Shown here piece by piece: positions 17,613-27,139 of a stretch of DNA of 64,000 nucleotides. The stretch's first letter is position 1, and every line of letters begins with the position of its first letter. This DNA is from Pseudomonadota bacterium (GTDB taxonomy: Bacteria; Pseudomonadota; Gammaproteobacteria; Burkholderiales; JAKAFK01), in contig JAKAFK010000008.1 in assembly GCA_021817985.1 (NCBI GenBank), positions 1 to 64,000 of the forward strand. The letters run 5' to 3'. The position numbers and the translations under genes are program-made. The notes beneath the pieces are model-generated. The model saw nothing but the letters and a program-made list of their open reading frames with translations. It did not search any database and was not told the origin of the DNA.

Positions 17613-20348
17613 ATGGAACTTGCAAAAAGCTTCGAACCCCGCGAAATAGAAGAGCGCTGGTACCCGATCTGGGAGGCACGCGGCTACTTCAAGCCGGCCG
17701 GACACGCCGGTTCCGCCCCGTACTGCATCATGCTGCCGCCGCCCAACGTCACCGGCACCTTGCACATGGGCCATGCCTTCCAGGATACCCTGATGGATTG
17801 CCTCGTCCGCCTGCATCGCATGCGCGGGTTGCGCACCCTATGGCAGCCCGGAACGGACCATGCGGGCATCGCGACGCAACTGGTGGTGGAACGGCGACTC
17901 GAGCAGGAGCACCTCTCCCGCCGGACGCTCGGGCGCGAGGCCTTCGTGCGTCGGGTATGGTCCTGGAAGGAGGAATCGGGCTCGACGATCACCCGTCAAA
18001 TGCGCCGACTGGGCGCTTCGTGCGACTGGTCTCGCGAACGCTTCACGCTCGATGAAGGCTTGTCGCGCGCCGTCGTGGAGGTGTTCGTGAGCCTCTATGA
18101 GCAAGGCCTCATCTATCGCGGAAAACGCCTTGTCAACTGGGATCCCGTTTTGCAGACCGCCGTCTCCGACCTGGAAGTGGTCTCGCAGGAAGAAGATGGC
18201 TTCCTCTGGCATATCCGCTATCCGCTGGAGGACGGCGAGGGCTATGTTGAAGTCGCCACCACGCGCCCGGAGACCCTGCTGGGAGACGTCGCCGTCGCCG
18301 TCCACCCGGAGGATGCACGCTATCGGCAGCTCATCGGCCGCCACGTCCGCTTGCCGCTTTGCGAACGCACCATCCCCATCGTCGGTGACGAATACGTCGA
18401 CCCCAGCTTCGGCACCGGCTGCGTGAAAATCACGCCCGCCCACGACTTCAACGACTATCAGGTCGGCTTGCGCCACCACCTGGTGCCCATCAACATTTTC
18501 ACGCTGGACGCGCACCTGAACGAATTCGCCCCGGCCGAGTACCAGGGACTCGAGCGGAGCGTGGCGCGCCAGCGGATTCTCGACGACTTGCATGCACAAG
18601 GCAGCCTGGTGGCCGCCAAGCCCCATAAGCTGATGGTGCCGCGCGGCGAGCGCACGCACAGCATCATCGAACCGATGCTCACCGACCAGTGGTACGTGGC
18701 CATGGAAGAGCTCGCGCGTCCTGCGCTCGCGGCGCTCGATCAGGGGGAACTCGCCTTCGTTCCGGAAAACTGGGGCACGACGTATCGCCAGTGGCTCTCC
18801 GACATCCAGGATTGGTGCATCTCCCGACAGCTCTGGTGGGGCCACCGTATCCCCGCATGGTATGACGAGGACGGGAACGTTTATGTCGCGCGCAGCGCGG
18901 CGGAAGCGCAAACCCTGGCCGGCGGCAAGGCGCTCACGCAAGACGACGACGTGCTCGACACCTGGTTCAGCTCCGCGCTTTGGCCCTTCTCGACGCTGGG
19001 GTGGCCGGCGGCCACCGAGGAACTCGCCACGTTCCTGCCGACCAGCGTCCTCGTGACGGGCTTCGACATCATCTTCTTCTGGGTCGCCCGCATGGTGATG
19101 ATGGGCCTTCACTTCACAGGCAAGGTCCCCTTCCGCAAGGTCTACGTGCATGGGCTCGTGCGCGACGCCGAAGGCCAGAAGATGAGCAAGTCCAAGGGCA
19201 ACGTGCTCGATCCATTGGACCTCATCGACGGCATCGCGCTCGATCCGCTGATCCGCAAGCGGACCTCGAATCTCATGAATCCCGCGCAGGCCCAAAGCAT
19301 CGCCGACGCCACCCGCAAGCATTTCCCCGACGGCATTCCGGCGTTCGGAACCGATGCGCTGCGCTTCACCTTCGCAAGCCTCGCCACCCACGGACGGGAC
19401 ATCAAGTTCGACCTCGCCCGCTGCGAAGGCTACCGCAATTTCTGCAACAAGCTGTGGAACGCGACCCGCTTCGTGCTCATGAACGTCCAGAACCAGGCCA
19501 TTGGGTCCAGTGAGCGGGCATGCCGTTCTGAATTGGACCGCTGGATCCGAAGCCGCCTGGAGCGCGCCGTGGCCGAGGTCGCCGACCACTTCGACGCATA
19601 CCGCTTCGATCTTGCGGCGCGCGCCATCTACGAATTCGTCTGGGACGAGTATTGCGATTGGTATCTCGAAGCCGCCAAGGTCCAGATCGCCCAAGGCAGC
19701 GAGGACGAAGCGCGCGCGACCCGCCGCGTCCTCATCGAAGTTCTGGAAGCGGTCCTGCGGCTCGCGCACCCCCTGATGCCTTTCATCACCGAGGAACTCT
19801 GGCAGAAGGTGGCGCCCCTCGCCGGCGCCCAGGGCGAGAGCATCATGCTCCAGCCGTATCCCGCGCCGCAGGCCGATCGCCTGGATGAGAACGCCGAGGC
19901 ACAGGTGGCGTTCCTGAAGGAGATCGTCAATGCGGCCCGCGGACTGCGCTCCCAGATGGGGCTCACGCCCGCCAAGGCGGTGCCGCTTCATGGCGTGGGC
20001 AATGCCGAGGCGGTGCGCACCTTCACGCCCTACCTCAAGGCCTTGTGCAGACTGTCCGAGGTGGTCATCCACGAGGAGGAGCTGCCCCCCGACGATGCGC
20101 CGATCGCCATCGTCAGAGACATCAAGCTCATGCTCAAGATAGAGATCGACCGCGACGCCGAGAAGGCCCGTCTTTCCAAGGAAATCGACCGGCTAGGCCA
20201 GGAAATTGCCAAGGCGGCGGCCAAGCTCGCCAACCCCCATTTCGTCGACAAGGCGCCGGCCGCCGTCGTCGAGCAGGAGCGCAAGCGCCTGAGCGATTTC
20301 GGCAGCACCCTCGAAAAGCTGCAGGCGCAACTGGCGAAGCTCGCCTAA
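17613..20348 (+). CDS. valS: Valyl-tRNA synthetase
   Basis: Charges tRNA-Val and edits misacylated threonine. The 911-residue class I synthetase shows the HIGH-box variant HMGH at residues 51-54 ([13 protein letters not shown]), the CP1 editing domain (about 190-340), KMSKS at 523-527, an anticodon-binding domain (about 640-790), and a C-terminal coiled coil (about 845-911) with heptad-like charged repeats. I used the ATG at 17613 ([16 protein letters not shown]), which matches the family start. It converges on the diguanylate cyclase gene with only two bases between stop codons. Confidence 0.97.
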   Translation: MELAKSFEPREIEERWYPIWEARGYFKPAGHAGSAPYCIMLPPPNVTGTLHMGHAFQDTLMDCLVRLHRMRGLRTLWQPGTDHAGIATQLVVERRLEQEHLSRRTLGREAFVRRVWSWKEESGSTITRQMRRLGASCDWSRERFTLDEGLSRAVVEVFVSLYEQGLIYRGKRLVNWDPVLQTAVSDLEVVSQEEDGFLWHIRYPLEDGEGYVEVATTRPETLLGDVAVAVHPEDARYRQLIGRHVRLPLCERTIPIVGDEYVDPSFGTGCVKITPAHDFNDYQVGLRHHLVPINIFTLDAHLNEFAPAEYQGLERSVARQRILDDLHAQGSLVAAKPHKLMVPRGERTHSIIEPMLTDQWYVAMEELARPALAALDQGELAFVPENWGTTYRQWLSDIQDWCISRQLWWGHRIPAWYDEDGNVYVARSAAEAQTLAGGKALTQDDDVLDTWFSSALWPFSTLGWPAATEELATFLPTSVLVTGFDIIFFWVARMVMMGLHFTGKVPFRKVYVHGLVRDAEGQKMSKSKGNVLDPLDLIDGIALDPLIRKRTSNLMNPAQAQSIADATRKHFPDGIPAFGTDALRFTFASLATHGRDIKFDLARCEGYRNFCNKLWNATRFVLMNVQNQAIGSSERACRSELDRWIRSRLERAVAEVADHFDAYRFDLAARAIYEFVWDEYCDWYLEAAKVQIAQGSEDEARATRRVLIEVLEAVLRLAHPLMPFITEELWQKVAPLAGAQGESIMLQPYPAPQADRLDENAEAQVAFLKEIVNAARGLRSQMGLTPAKAVPLHGVGNAEAVRTFTPYLKALCRLSEVVIHEEELPPDDAPIAIVRDIKLMLKIEIDRDAEKARLSKEIDRLGQEIAKAAAKLANPHFVDKAPAAVVEQERKRLSDFGSTLEKLQAQLAKLA

Positions 20349-20350
20349 GC

Positions 20351-22435
20351 TCAGGACCCCACCCGCCGCCCCCCGACCCTCTCGGCCTGCCCTGCGGCGG
20401 CCACCTGGTTGCGCCCCGCGCGCTTGGCCTGGTACAACGCGCTGTCCGCGGAACGGAACACGTCCTGCCAGGTGCGCCCGTGCGTCGGCAAGGCGGCGAC
20501 CCCCAGGGACACGGTCACCGGCCCCAGCGCCGCGGTGCCATGAACCACCTGGAGATCGGCAGCGGCTTGGCGTATTCTTTCCGCGCGATCGAAGGCGGCT
20601 CGCGCGTCGGTGCCGGGCATGACCACCATGAATTCCTCTCCGCCAAACCGGCACGCCAGATCCCCTGCCCGGATCTGCTCGCGCAGGAACCTCCCGAAGC
20701 CGCGCAGCAGCGCATCCCCCGCGTCATGGCCATAGGTATCGTTGAACCGCTTGAAATGGTCGATGTCGATCAGGATCACGCCCATGACCGACCGGTCCTG
20801 CAGGGTGCGGCGCTCATAGCTCGCCAGCGTCTCCTCGAGGAAGCGCCGGTTGTAGAGCCCGGTCAGCGCATCGACATACGAACGCATGCGCCATTCCTCG
20901 CGAAGCCGGATGTTCGCGAGCGCGAGCGCGGTGCGCACGGCCAACGCCTCGGCCATCTTCCAGGTGGCCCGCCGGGCGCGCTCGCGGCTTCTCTTGAGCC
21001 CGGAAGGCTGCGCACAGTCGATGTGCAGCACGCCGATCGGCTGACCGTGCGCCACCAGCGGCACGCACAGGACGTGATGCGCACTGCGCCCCGGATTGCG
21101 GCACATGGGGGCACTTCCTCCTTCCGCGAAGGATGTGTTTGCGCAGCGGATGGCCCCGCACGCGTCGGGCGCACAAGGCGGCTGCAAGTCGTCGGCGTGG
21201 CCCCAGCGGCTGATGAGCTGGAACCGCCGAGCGCCCGCCGCAAGCATGAAGAGCGCGCCCCCTCGGGCGGCGGGCATGAGCCGGCTCGCGGCCTGCGCGA
21301 CGACCTCCCCCACGTCCCGATATTGCGCCGCGCTCTGGAGGAGTTCGCTCAGGGTACTGAGGGCCTGCGCTTCGCGCGCGCCGCGGCGGGTTTCCTTGAG
21401 CACGCGCTGCAACGTGCGATTCGCGCGCCTGAGATCGGCAGGCGTCGGCCGAGACTTGAGCGGCCGGAAGCGGCGCAGCCTCCTCAGGGCACGCCGCGCC
21501 CGGACCACGATGCGCATGCGCACGGCACCCGGCCGGCGGCCACGCGCGCGCACAAACCAGGCGCGCGCGGTGGGGATGCCTCCGGCGGTGACCCAGACCC
21601 CGAGCGCCAAACCGAGCAGGATGCTTTCCAGCGCCAGCCCGATCTCTGTCCACATGACGCGTCTAGGCGCCGGGATCCCTACGGCGAAATAGACCCCGGG
21701 CAACGGCACTCCCAACATCGGGGCCAGGGCAAACAGCCAGTCACGGCGGTGCGGCAAGGCAATGCGTACGAGAGACGCCCGCCCTGCCTCGGCAGCGCGC
21801 AGCGCCGGCATGCGTCCATCGAGGGCCTCTGGCGCACTCTCGTCCGAGAGCAGCGTCATCGACACGGGTCCGTCGCCCAACCGCGATGCGAGTCGGGCCA
21901 AACGGCCGCCCATGTCGAGGGTGCCGAATACGCTCCCCGCGGGCATCCCGCTGGATTGCGGGATCGGCAGGCCGAAGACGATCTCCTGCTGCCCGATGCC
22001 GCTGCCCCTCAAAAAAGCCCAGGGGTGCCCTGACGCGGCTCGCGCGGCAACTTGCAAGGCGAGAGAAGCGGTCACAGGATGAGCGGTGCAGAAGATGCGG
22101 CCTTGCTTGAGCAGGCCGAAATTGGCGTAGGCGTGAAACCGATCCAATTCCCGCGCAAGGAAGCGGGCGCATCGTCGAGGCGTGGGTTCGGACAATGCCG
22201 GCGAGCCGATCAGGGTCAACAGGCGGTACCCGCGTGCCAGGCCTCCCCCTTCTTCACTAGCCGCGCTGCGTGCGAGCAGCAAGAGCGCGGACGACGCCTG
22301 GTTAGTGCTGTCATGCAGGTGGGCAACGGTCATGCCCATGATGAGCAGGAGAAGCGGCGTCAGGACAATCGGCCCGTAGACCGCTGCGAACCGCGAGAAG
22401 GGCTTGCCAAAGAAATCTCCCAGAACGCTCGTCAT
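20351..22435 (-). CDS. Membrane-anchored GAF-GGDEF diguanylate cyclase
   Basis: A 694-residue sensor making cyclic di-GMP from two GTP. A first membrane helix (about 20-38), a periplasmic sensing region of about 200 residues, and a second hydrophobic segment (about 265-285) are followed by a basic linker, a GAF-like domain (about 365-510) and the GGDEF domain (about 530-690). The active site is intact as GGEEF at 598-602, and the product-inhibition I-site RAGD lies at 589-592, so it should be active and feedback-limited. The cytoplasmic GAF domain contains several cysteines (PPCAPDACGAIRC), which could bind a metal or sense redox. It is last in a leftward gene series with the lipoate-ligase-like and receiver-like genes. 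Confidence 0.9.
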   Translation of the reverse strand: MTSVLGDFFGKPFSRFAAVYGPIVLTPLLLLIMGMTVAHLHDSTNQASSALLLLARSAASEEGGGLARGYRLLTLIGSPALSEPTPRRCARFLARELDRFHAYANFGLLKQGRIFCTAHPVTASLALQVAARAASGHPWAFLRGSGIGQQEIVFGLPIPQSSGMPAGSVFGTLDMGGRLARLASRLGDGPVSMTLLSDESAPEALDGRMPALRAAEAGRASLVRIALPHRRDWLFALAPMLGVPLPGVYFAVGIPAPRRVMWTEIGLALESILLGLALGVWVTAGGIPTARAWFVRARGRRPGAVRMRIVVRARRALRRLRRFRPLKSRPTPADLRRANRTLQRVLKETRRGAREAQALSTLSELLQSAAQYRDVGEVVAQAASRLMPAARGGALFMLAAGARRFQLISRWGHADDLQPPCAPDACGAIRCANTSFAEGGSAPMCRNPGRSAHHVLCVPLVAHGQPIGVLHIDCAQPSGLKRSRERARRATWKMAEALAVRTALALANIRLREEWRMRSYVDALTGLYNRRFLEETLASYERRTLQDRSVMGVILIDIDHFKRFNDTYGHDAGDALLRGFGRFLREQIRAGDLACRFGGEEFMVVMPGTDARAAFDRAERIRQAAADLQVVHGTAALGPVTVSLGVAALPTHGRTWQDVFRSADSALYQAKRAGRNQVAAAGQAERVGGRRVGS

Positions 22436-22598
22436 GGCGCCAAAGCCTCTCTCCGTGGTCCATGTTATATGATGAATGCGTTTTGAGGGATGCTAGCACA
22501 AGGCCTTGCATCAGGGCGTTACGGTGCCGTAATGAGCCACGCGAGGTCCGACGGCGGACGCATGCCCGCATGGCGCGCACCTCGCAAACGCTTGGCGT

Positions 22599-22997
22599 TC
22601 AGTCCGCCTCCTCCCCCCAGCGGTATTGGTCGCAAAACAGCCGTACTTTTTCCGCGACCTCGTCTCGCTCGAAGAAGCGGTCTGCTCTCGCGAGCCTGGC
22701 CGCATCGCGCAAGGCCTGACTTCCGCCGAAACAGAAAATCGGCACGTTGAGCATGTGTTCCCGTCGCACCGTGTCGATGATATCCAGCGGATCGAAGGCC
22801 GCTTGTTCGTCCAGGTCGAGGAATAGAAACCGAAACAGCAAGATGTCCTGATATTCGCCGAGCGTCTCCAGATCCAGCGCCTCCACCATTTCCCAGGCGG
22901 CGGGAAGGTCACGCCTCAATCGCTCGAGGAGCGCTTCGTCGGTCGTCATCACGACGAAGCGGCGCCTGAGGCGCGAGGCAATGGTCGGTGCCGTCAT
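22599..22997 (-). CDS. Receiver-like domain protein
   Basis: A 132-residue soluble protein with the alternating pattern of a CheY-like fold: VVMTTDEALLERLRRDL, LLFRFLFLDLDEQAAFDPLD with an Asp where the phosphoacceptor would be, NVPIFCFGG, and a late RFFERDEVAEKVRLF in the position of the conserved Lys helix, which reads R instead of K-P. It is therefore likely a degenerate receiver that may not be phosphorylated. It starts four bases after the lipoate-ligase-like gene and precedes the diguanylate cyclase, suggesting a shared regulatory or assembly role. The specific function is unknown. Confidence 0.7.
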   Translation of the reverse strand: MTAPTIASRLRRRFVVMTTDEALLERLRRDLPAAWEMVEALDLETLGEYQDILLFRFLFLDLDEQAAFDPLDIIDTVRREHMLNVPIFCFGGSQALRDAARLARADRFFERDEVAEKVRLFCDQYRWGEEAD

Positions 22998-23001
22998 GAC
23001 G

Positions 23002-24024
23002 TCAGTCCGCGTGGAAGCAGGCGGTGTCGAGAATGAGCCGCGCCCAATCCTCGGCGTCCTCCCGGGGCACGAAACCGGCTAGGGAGCGGCGCAAGGCGTC
23101 GAGTTCCGGCGGACAGGCGCGAAGGACCGCATCGGCGGCCTCGGGAAGGCAGGCGGACAGGGCAATGGCCTCGAAGCGGCCAGAACGGGTCAGCACGCGG
23201 GCGAAACGCTCCCCTACATGACACTCCGTCAGGAAAACATCCTTCTTCACCTTGATCCCGTGCGGCACCCGCCGCGCGCGTCGATCCGCCTCCACCGCGT
23301 CCCATTCGGCGCGGCCTTGCTCGATGGCTTGCGCTTCGGCGGGGGCCACCGCATCCTCGGCGAGCGCCCAGCCCAGCGTCTGCTCCAGGGCCTGCCGGAA
23401 CGCGAGACGCAGAACGTCCTCGGAGGGTGCCGGCAAATGGCTTTCCCAGTCGGTCAGGCAGTCGCGCAGGGCGCGGACAAGCCAACCGGTGAACGCCTGC
23501 GAGGGCGCGGCGATGCACGCCGCGAAGCGCTCGACCGGGAAGCGCAGGAGAAAGCTTGATCCCAACACGGCGCATGAGCCGATCGTCGCGGCCCCGCTGC
23601 CTGCGATCTTTCGTCCCCCAAGACTCAGGTCCTGGGCCTCACGCACGACATTGAGCCCGAACGCCGCGTAGGTCCGCACGGCGGGCGCCAAGCCCCACGC
23701 AAACCACTCGCTGGGGCGAGACTTAAGCGCCGCCAAGGGCATGATCAGCACGTAACAACACTGCGACTCGTCGACCCAGGCCGCCCCGCCGCCCAGGGGG
23801 CGGCGAACCACGGGTACGTCCAGCGAAGACTTGAGCTCGGTGCCCGCATCCTGGTGTATCCCCAATGCGATATGGGGCGCCACCCGCGCCCATACGACGA
23901 TGGGCCGCGCCCCCTCCGGCTGGGCCGCAGCCAGGCCTGCATAGGTGGCATGGAACCGCGAGGGCGCCACATGCCCCAGATCGATCCATCGGGCGGGCAC
24001 CGCCCGGACACTCCGGCTCGCCAT
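23002..24024 (-). CDS. Lipoate--protein ligase-like protein (BPL/LPL family)
   Basis: A 340-residue member of the biotin/lipoate ligase family. It has the lipoate-ligase hallmarks: RRPLGGGAAWVDE at residues 74-86 and GGRKIAGSGAA around the conserved Lys at 139. Family members activate lipoate or octanoate as the AMP ester and attach it to a lysine of an acceptor protein such as GcvH, E2 or LbpA. A C-terminal region (about 210-340) has alternating charged helices. I chose the ATG at 24022-24024; a GTG 21 bases upstream is also open. It is distinct from the ligase in the sHdr operon, so the window encodes two. Acceptor unknown; LbpA is the obvious candidate. Confidence 0.82.
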   Translation of the reverse strand: MASRSVRAVPARWIDLGHVAPSRFHATYAGLAAAQPEGARPIVVWARVAPHIALGIHQDAGTELKSSLDVPVVRRPLGGGAAWVDESQCCYVLIMPLAALKSRPSEWFAWGLAPAVRTYAAFGLNVVREAQDLSLGGRKIAGSGAATIGSCAVLGSSFLLRFPVERFAACIAAPSQAFTGWLVRALRDCLTDWESHLPAPSEDVLRLAFRQALEQTLGWALAEDAVAPAEAQAIEQGRAEWDAVEADRRARRVPHGIKVKKDVFLTECHVGERFARVLTRSGRFEAIALSACLPEAADAVLRACPPELDALRRSLAGFVPREDAEDWARLILDTACFHAD

Positions 24025-24037
24025 CGGGCGCGCCGCC

Positions 24038-24448
24038 TCAGCCACCGTCTGCCGTCTCGGGCGGGCCCGAGCGCTCCGGTCGGAAAAACTTCTCCAAGTA
24101 GAAGTCCCGCTGGGCCAGGCGCGAAAGCTCGCCCGCCCGTTCTTCCACGCCCTGCTTCAGGATCTGCGCCAGGTATCGGGCCTGCTCGCCGTCGAGCACG
24201 TGGATCTGGCTCATGAGATCCTCATCGAGGTCGATCAGGTGGGCGCCCAACCCTTCCGGATACGCGAGGTGGAGCAGATACGCCTGGCACTGGGGATCGT
24301 GGGGATCGAGCGGCGCCAGCGTGATTTTTCCCAGCCAGGCAAGGCGCGCCGCCTGGTTGAACTGCCGGATGTCGAGCTTCTTCCCCTTCTTGTACTTGTT
24401 GAGCTCGTTCCTGAGCTGCCCCACATCGGTGATGGCCATCGGCTTCAT
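24038..24448 (-). CDS. Hypothetical protein upstream of the ligase-like gene
   Basis: A 136-residue soluble protein I do not recognise. It has a basic N-terminal helix (LRNELNKYKKGKKLDIRQF), a central alpha/beta part (WLGKITLAPLDPHDPQCQAYLLHLAYPEG), and a C-terminal helix with ARYLAQILKQGVEERAGELSRL. It has no signal peptide. The start at the ATG 24446-24448 is preceded by GGTGGG; an ATG nine bases further in is also possible. It lies 14 bases before the chosen start of the lipoate-ligase-like gene on the same strand, so it is probably its operon partner. Confidence 0.65.
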   Translation of the reverse strand: MKPMAITDVGQLRNELNKYKKGKKLDIRQFNQAARLAWLGKITLAPLDPHDPQCQAYLLHLAYPEGLGAHLIDLDEDLMSQIHVLDGEQARYLAQILKQGVEERAGELSRLAQRDFYLEKFFRPERSGPPETADGG

Positions 24449-24543
24449 CGCACCCACCCGCCGCCGAAAATTTCAGTTTGGCCAAAAAGGGGCGCAACGG
24501 CAAGTGATCCGGCCGTGCCGATGCGTGCGCGCCCCCGCCGCAC

Positions 24544-25983
24544 CTAGAACAGGTAGGTATAGAGCGCCTGGAAATTGTGCTGGCTGTGGGTCGTCGTGAT
24601 CCCCTGGCCATCGGTCACCGAGACCTGGGGCGCATAGGTTGCGGCGAGGTCGACGCTGGAAGCCTTGGTCAGCCGGAATCCGAGCCCGGCGGTCACGTGA
24701 TTCTGGATCGTGGCGGGAAACAACGGATTTTCGTACTTGTCGGGCACCGGGTTGTTGGCCACATTGACGCCGCCGCGCAAGGTCACGACCCCGGTCAGCC
24801 GGTAGGCCGCCCCCAGTTCGAGGACGTTCTGGTTCTTCCAGCGCTGGTAAAGGCTCGAATCCAGCACCTTGCCCGCGAACGGGGCCGCCGCGGCATTGGG
24901 CTGGCTACTGTTGGCGGTAAAGGTCATGCGAAAGTTCTGCATGACGCTCGCCCAGTTGATCCATTTGTAGTCGGCAACCACCAGCCAGCGCGCCGAGGGA
25001 CGGTAGGCAAGCCCCACGCCCACGGTCTGCGGCCACTGGAAGTCGCGCACCGCGATCTTGCCCGCCACGGGAATGGTGGTTGCGGTATAGCCCCCGCCAC
25101 CATTGCTCACATTGGCGTTGAAAGAGACCGTCGCCTGATTCGCGCTCATGTCGCCCACTCGGGTCTTGCTCTGGTACATCGCCCCGAGCGAGAGCCGATC
25201 GTTCACCTTGAACAGGATGCCGAGCTTGCCGGCATACCCTGTGGAATTCGCCTGACCGGTGTACTTGCTGCCATTCGCGAAGTCGTAATACCCCCAGTTG
25301 ACCGGATTGGCGGGGTTCATCATTCCCCCCGCAACGGCGCCCTGGAAGGCAGTGACGAGACTCCCGCTCGCCTGCCCGTAGGTTTGGCTGCCGCCGGGCA
25401 TCATATCGAGAAACTGGCTGCCGGAGAGCGCCATCTTGAGGTTCAAGCCCATCCAGACGTAGTCCAGGGAGCCGCCGATGATCACGCGCGAGTTGAGGTC
25501 GTAGGTCACCGGAAAAATCACCCGCCCGACCGAAAGCGCGGACATGTTCTCAAGTCCGGGGGAAGGCGACTGGTTGGCCGGGTTGGAGAAGATCGACCCG
25601 GAATCGTAATCCGTGCCCATGCCGCCCTGGCCGTATACCCCCGCGCCGAAAGCCACGGCGCCGGATTTGTGCATGAAGCCCACTGCCGGCATGGAAAAGG
25701 CATCCGACTGCGAGGTCGAGGAGTGTCCCGCCACCGAGGACTTGACATCCGGGCCGAGGAACCCGTAGGCGAGATCGAACCGGTTCCCCTCCTTCATGAG
25801 CCCCAGGGTGGCCGGATTGTTCATCATCGCGGCTGTTCCGTTGTCATATGCCATCGAGGCGCCGCCCATGCCGGCAGCAATCGCTCCGTATCCCTCCATG
25901 TCCATCCCGTCCGTGGCGTGCGCGAATCCGGGAAGGCACAAGCCGGCCCAGAACAGGGCCTGCATCATCGTTTTGTATCTCAT
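24544..25983 (-). CDS. FadL-type outer membrane porin (copy 1)
   Basis: A 479-residue outer-membrane beta-barrel of the OMPP1/FadL/TodX family, which moves hydrophobic molecules across the outer membrane. It has a signal peptide ending near FAHA (residue 22), then the FadL N-terminal hatch signature GYGAIAAGMGGASMAYDNGTAAMMNNPATL, and a C-terminal Phe (YTYLF) typical of barrel insertion. The Gly/Asn-rich strands look normal. It lies at the end of a four-gene block flanked by a second FadL gene. A hairpin with a U-run sits just before its start, so expression may depend on readthrough. The substrate is unknown; in this sulfur-oxidising context hydrophobic sulfur species are a reasonable guess. 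Confidence 0.88.
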   Translation of the reverse strand: MRYKTMMQALFWAGLCLPGFAHATDGMDMEGYGAIAAGMGGASMAYDNGTAAMMNNPATLGLMKEGNRFDLAYGFLGPDVKSSVAGHSSTSQSDAFSMPAVGFMHKSGAVAFGAGVYGQGGMGTDYDSGSIFSNPANQSPSPGLENMSALSVGRVIFPVTYDLNSRVIIGGSLDYVWMGLNLKMALSGSQFLDMMPGGSQTYGQASGSLVTAFQGAVAGGMMNPANPVNWGYYDFANGSKYTGQANSTGYAGKLGILFKVNDRLSLGAMYQSKTRVGDMSANQATVSFNANVSNGGGGYTATTIPVAGKIAVRDFQWPQTVGVGLAYRPSARWLVVADYKWINWASVMQNFRMTFTANSSQPNAAAAPFAGKVLDSSLYQRWKNQNVLELGAAYRLTGVVTLRGGVNVANNPVPDKYENPLFPATIQNHVTAGLGFRLTKASSVDLAATYAPQVSVTDGQGITTTHSQHNFQALYTYLF

Positions 25984-26006
25984 GTCTCTATCTGCTGCGG
26001 TTGGTC

Positions 26007-26038
26007 AAAAAAAAAGGCTGCGCCAAGAGATCGCAGCC
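26007..26038 (-). terminator. Intrinsic terminator or attenuator in the fadL copy 1 leader
   Basis: On the minus strand a 7-base stem GGCTGCG/CGCAGCC (26032-26038 with 26016-26022) with a 9-base loop is followed by nine consecutive T (26015-26007). It is a textbook Rho-independent terminator, but it ends only 24 bases before the fadL start codon, too close for a promoter in between. Transcription of fadL must therefore pass through it. Confidence 0.7.
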
Positions 26039-26136
26039 CATGCCGACGTTCTCGATCACCCAATGCAGCGGCACTGCGGCGCTCGCCGTCCGTGCTTCCG
26101 CATCTTCTTCCGTGTTGCCCGGAAAATACGCCCGCA

Positions 26137-26156
26137 CGGGGCCCCCCAGGGCCCCG
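26137..26156 (-). terminator. GC hairpin after the first DUF302-like gene
   Basis: Stem CGGGGCCC (26137-26144) against GGGCCCCG (26149-26156) with a 4-base loop, 12 bases beyond the stop codon of the DUF302-like gene on the minus strand. No T-run follows. It could stabilise the upstream mRNA or pause polymerase. Confidence 0.4.
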
Positions 26157-26167
26157 GACGAAGGCGG

Positions 26168-27064
26168 CTAGAAGGCGCTCGACTTCTCGTACACGCCGCC
26201 TGCGACGGCAGTGAGCGTCTCCAGCACGTCATCGGGCGCCGAACTGATCTCCATGAAGGTACCCATCCCGAGCGAAGGCCAGGCCAACGCGATGCGGTAA
26301 CGGCCATAGAGCGCGTAGACCCGCGGCCCGACGACGTAGATCTCCCAAGGAAGCGCCGCAATGTGATCGGCGCCGATCTTCTTGATCCACCACGCTTCGC
26401 CCGACGACCGGGCGCCGTTCATCGCCACCCCGAAAACCGCGATGGAGCGGGCGGGGAGGCTCACCTCGTAGACCTTCGACACATGGTCCACGCCCTTGGC
26501 GAGATTGGCATTGACTGCCGCCACGGCTGCCGCGAAGCTCGGGTAGGTCTTGAGCTGGTCCTTGTCGTCGTCGAATCGTTCCATGCCGATCATGTAACGA
26601 TAATCGGGAAGGTCCGAGGCCGACACGTTGCCACCGAAGTCGCGTACCCTCCCCAAGGCACGGGCCAACGAATTCGATGCCGCCGCGACCGCGGCCTGGG
26701 CCGTCGGGAATTGGCGGCGGAAGTAGGCGCGCAGCCAATAATCGGGGTTCTCGTAGGTCACCGTGCCGTCGCTTTGGACGCCCACGCGAAGTCCCGCGCC
26801 CACGATCGTAGCCCCGCCCATCGCGCTGATGGCGTTGAGAATGCCTTGATCGGTCACCACCACGGTGCCGTATTGCGGAAGCCCCACGGGCGTGTAGCGC
26901 CCGACGACCCGGAATCCGGCGTGGGTGAGCTTCGCTTCCACCTGCGCCATCACCGAGCGCACCGAGCCGGGCGCCACCTTGTTGGCGACCACATAGGGAC
27001 TCAGGGCAAAAGCCGCCGGAGCCCATACCATCACCGCGATCCAGACCAGGAGCTGCTTCATCAT
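26168..27064 (-). CDS. Secreted DUF302-like protein (copy A)
   Basis: A 298-residue exported protein. The signal peptide ends near AFA-L (about residue 20). The N-terminal domain (about 25-130) resembles the DUF302 pattern: AKLTHAGFRVVGRYTP, GTVVVTDQGIL, and TYENPDYWLRAYFRR. The C-terminal domain (about 150-290), with YRYMIGMERFDDDKDQL, VSKVYEVSLP and VYALYGRYRIALAWP, is shared with the neighbouring copy B. Two tandem ATGs follow a strong GGGAGG ribosome site. Function unknown; the co-orientation with two FadL porins suggests a periplasmic or surface partner of a hydrophobic-substrate uptake system. Confidence 0.75.
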   Translation of the reverse strand: MMKQLLVWIAVMVWAPAAFALSPYVVANKVAPGSVRSVMAQVEAKLTHAGFRVVGRYTPVGLPQYGTVVVTDQGILNAISAMGGATIVGAGLRVGVQSDGTVTYENPDYWLRAYFRRQFPTAQAAVAAASNSLARALGRVRDFGGNVSASDLPDYRYMIGMERFDDDKDQLKTYPSFAAAVAAVNANLAKGVDHVSKVYEVSLPARSIAVFGVAMNGARSSGEAWWIKKIGADHIAALPWEIYVVGPRVYALYGRYRIALAWPSLGMGTFMEISSAPDDVLETLTAVAGGVYEKSSAF

Positions 27065-27089
27065 CGTTCCTCCCTTCTGCTGAAGTGGC

Positions 27090-27117
27090 CCCGGACGCGC
27101 CACCGTGCGCGTCCGGG
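27090..27117 (-). promoter_or_regulatory. Strong hairpin between the two DUF302-like genes
   Basis: A perfect 11-base stem CCCGGACGCGC/GCGCGTCCGGG (27090-27100 and 27107-27117) with a 6-base loop, just upstream of the ribosome site of copy A. With no T-run it looks like an intercistronic mRNA-stability or pause element. Confidence 0.5.
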
Positions 27118-27139
27118 TACGGCCCAATGAGGTGACGCC

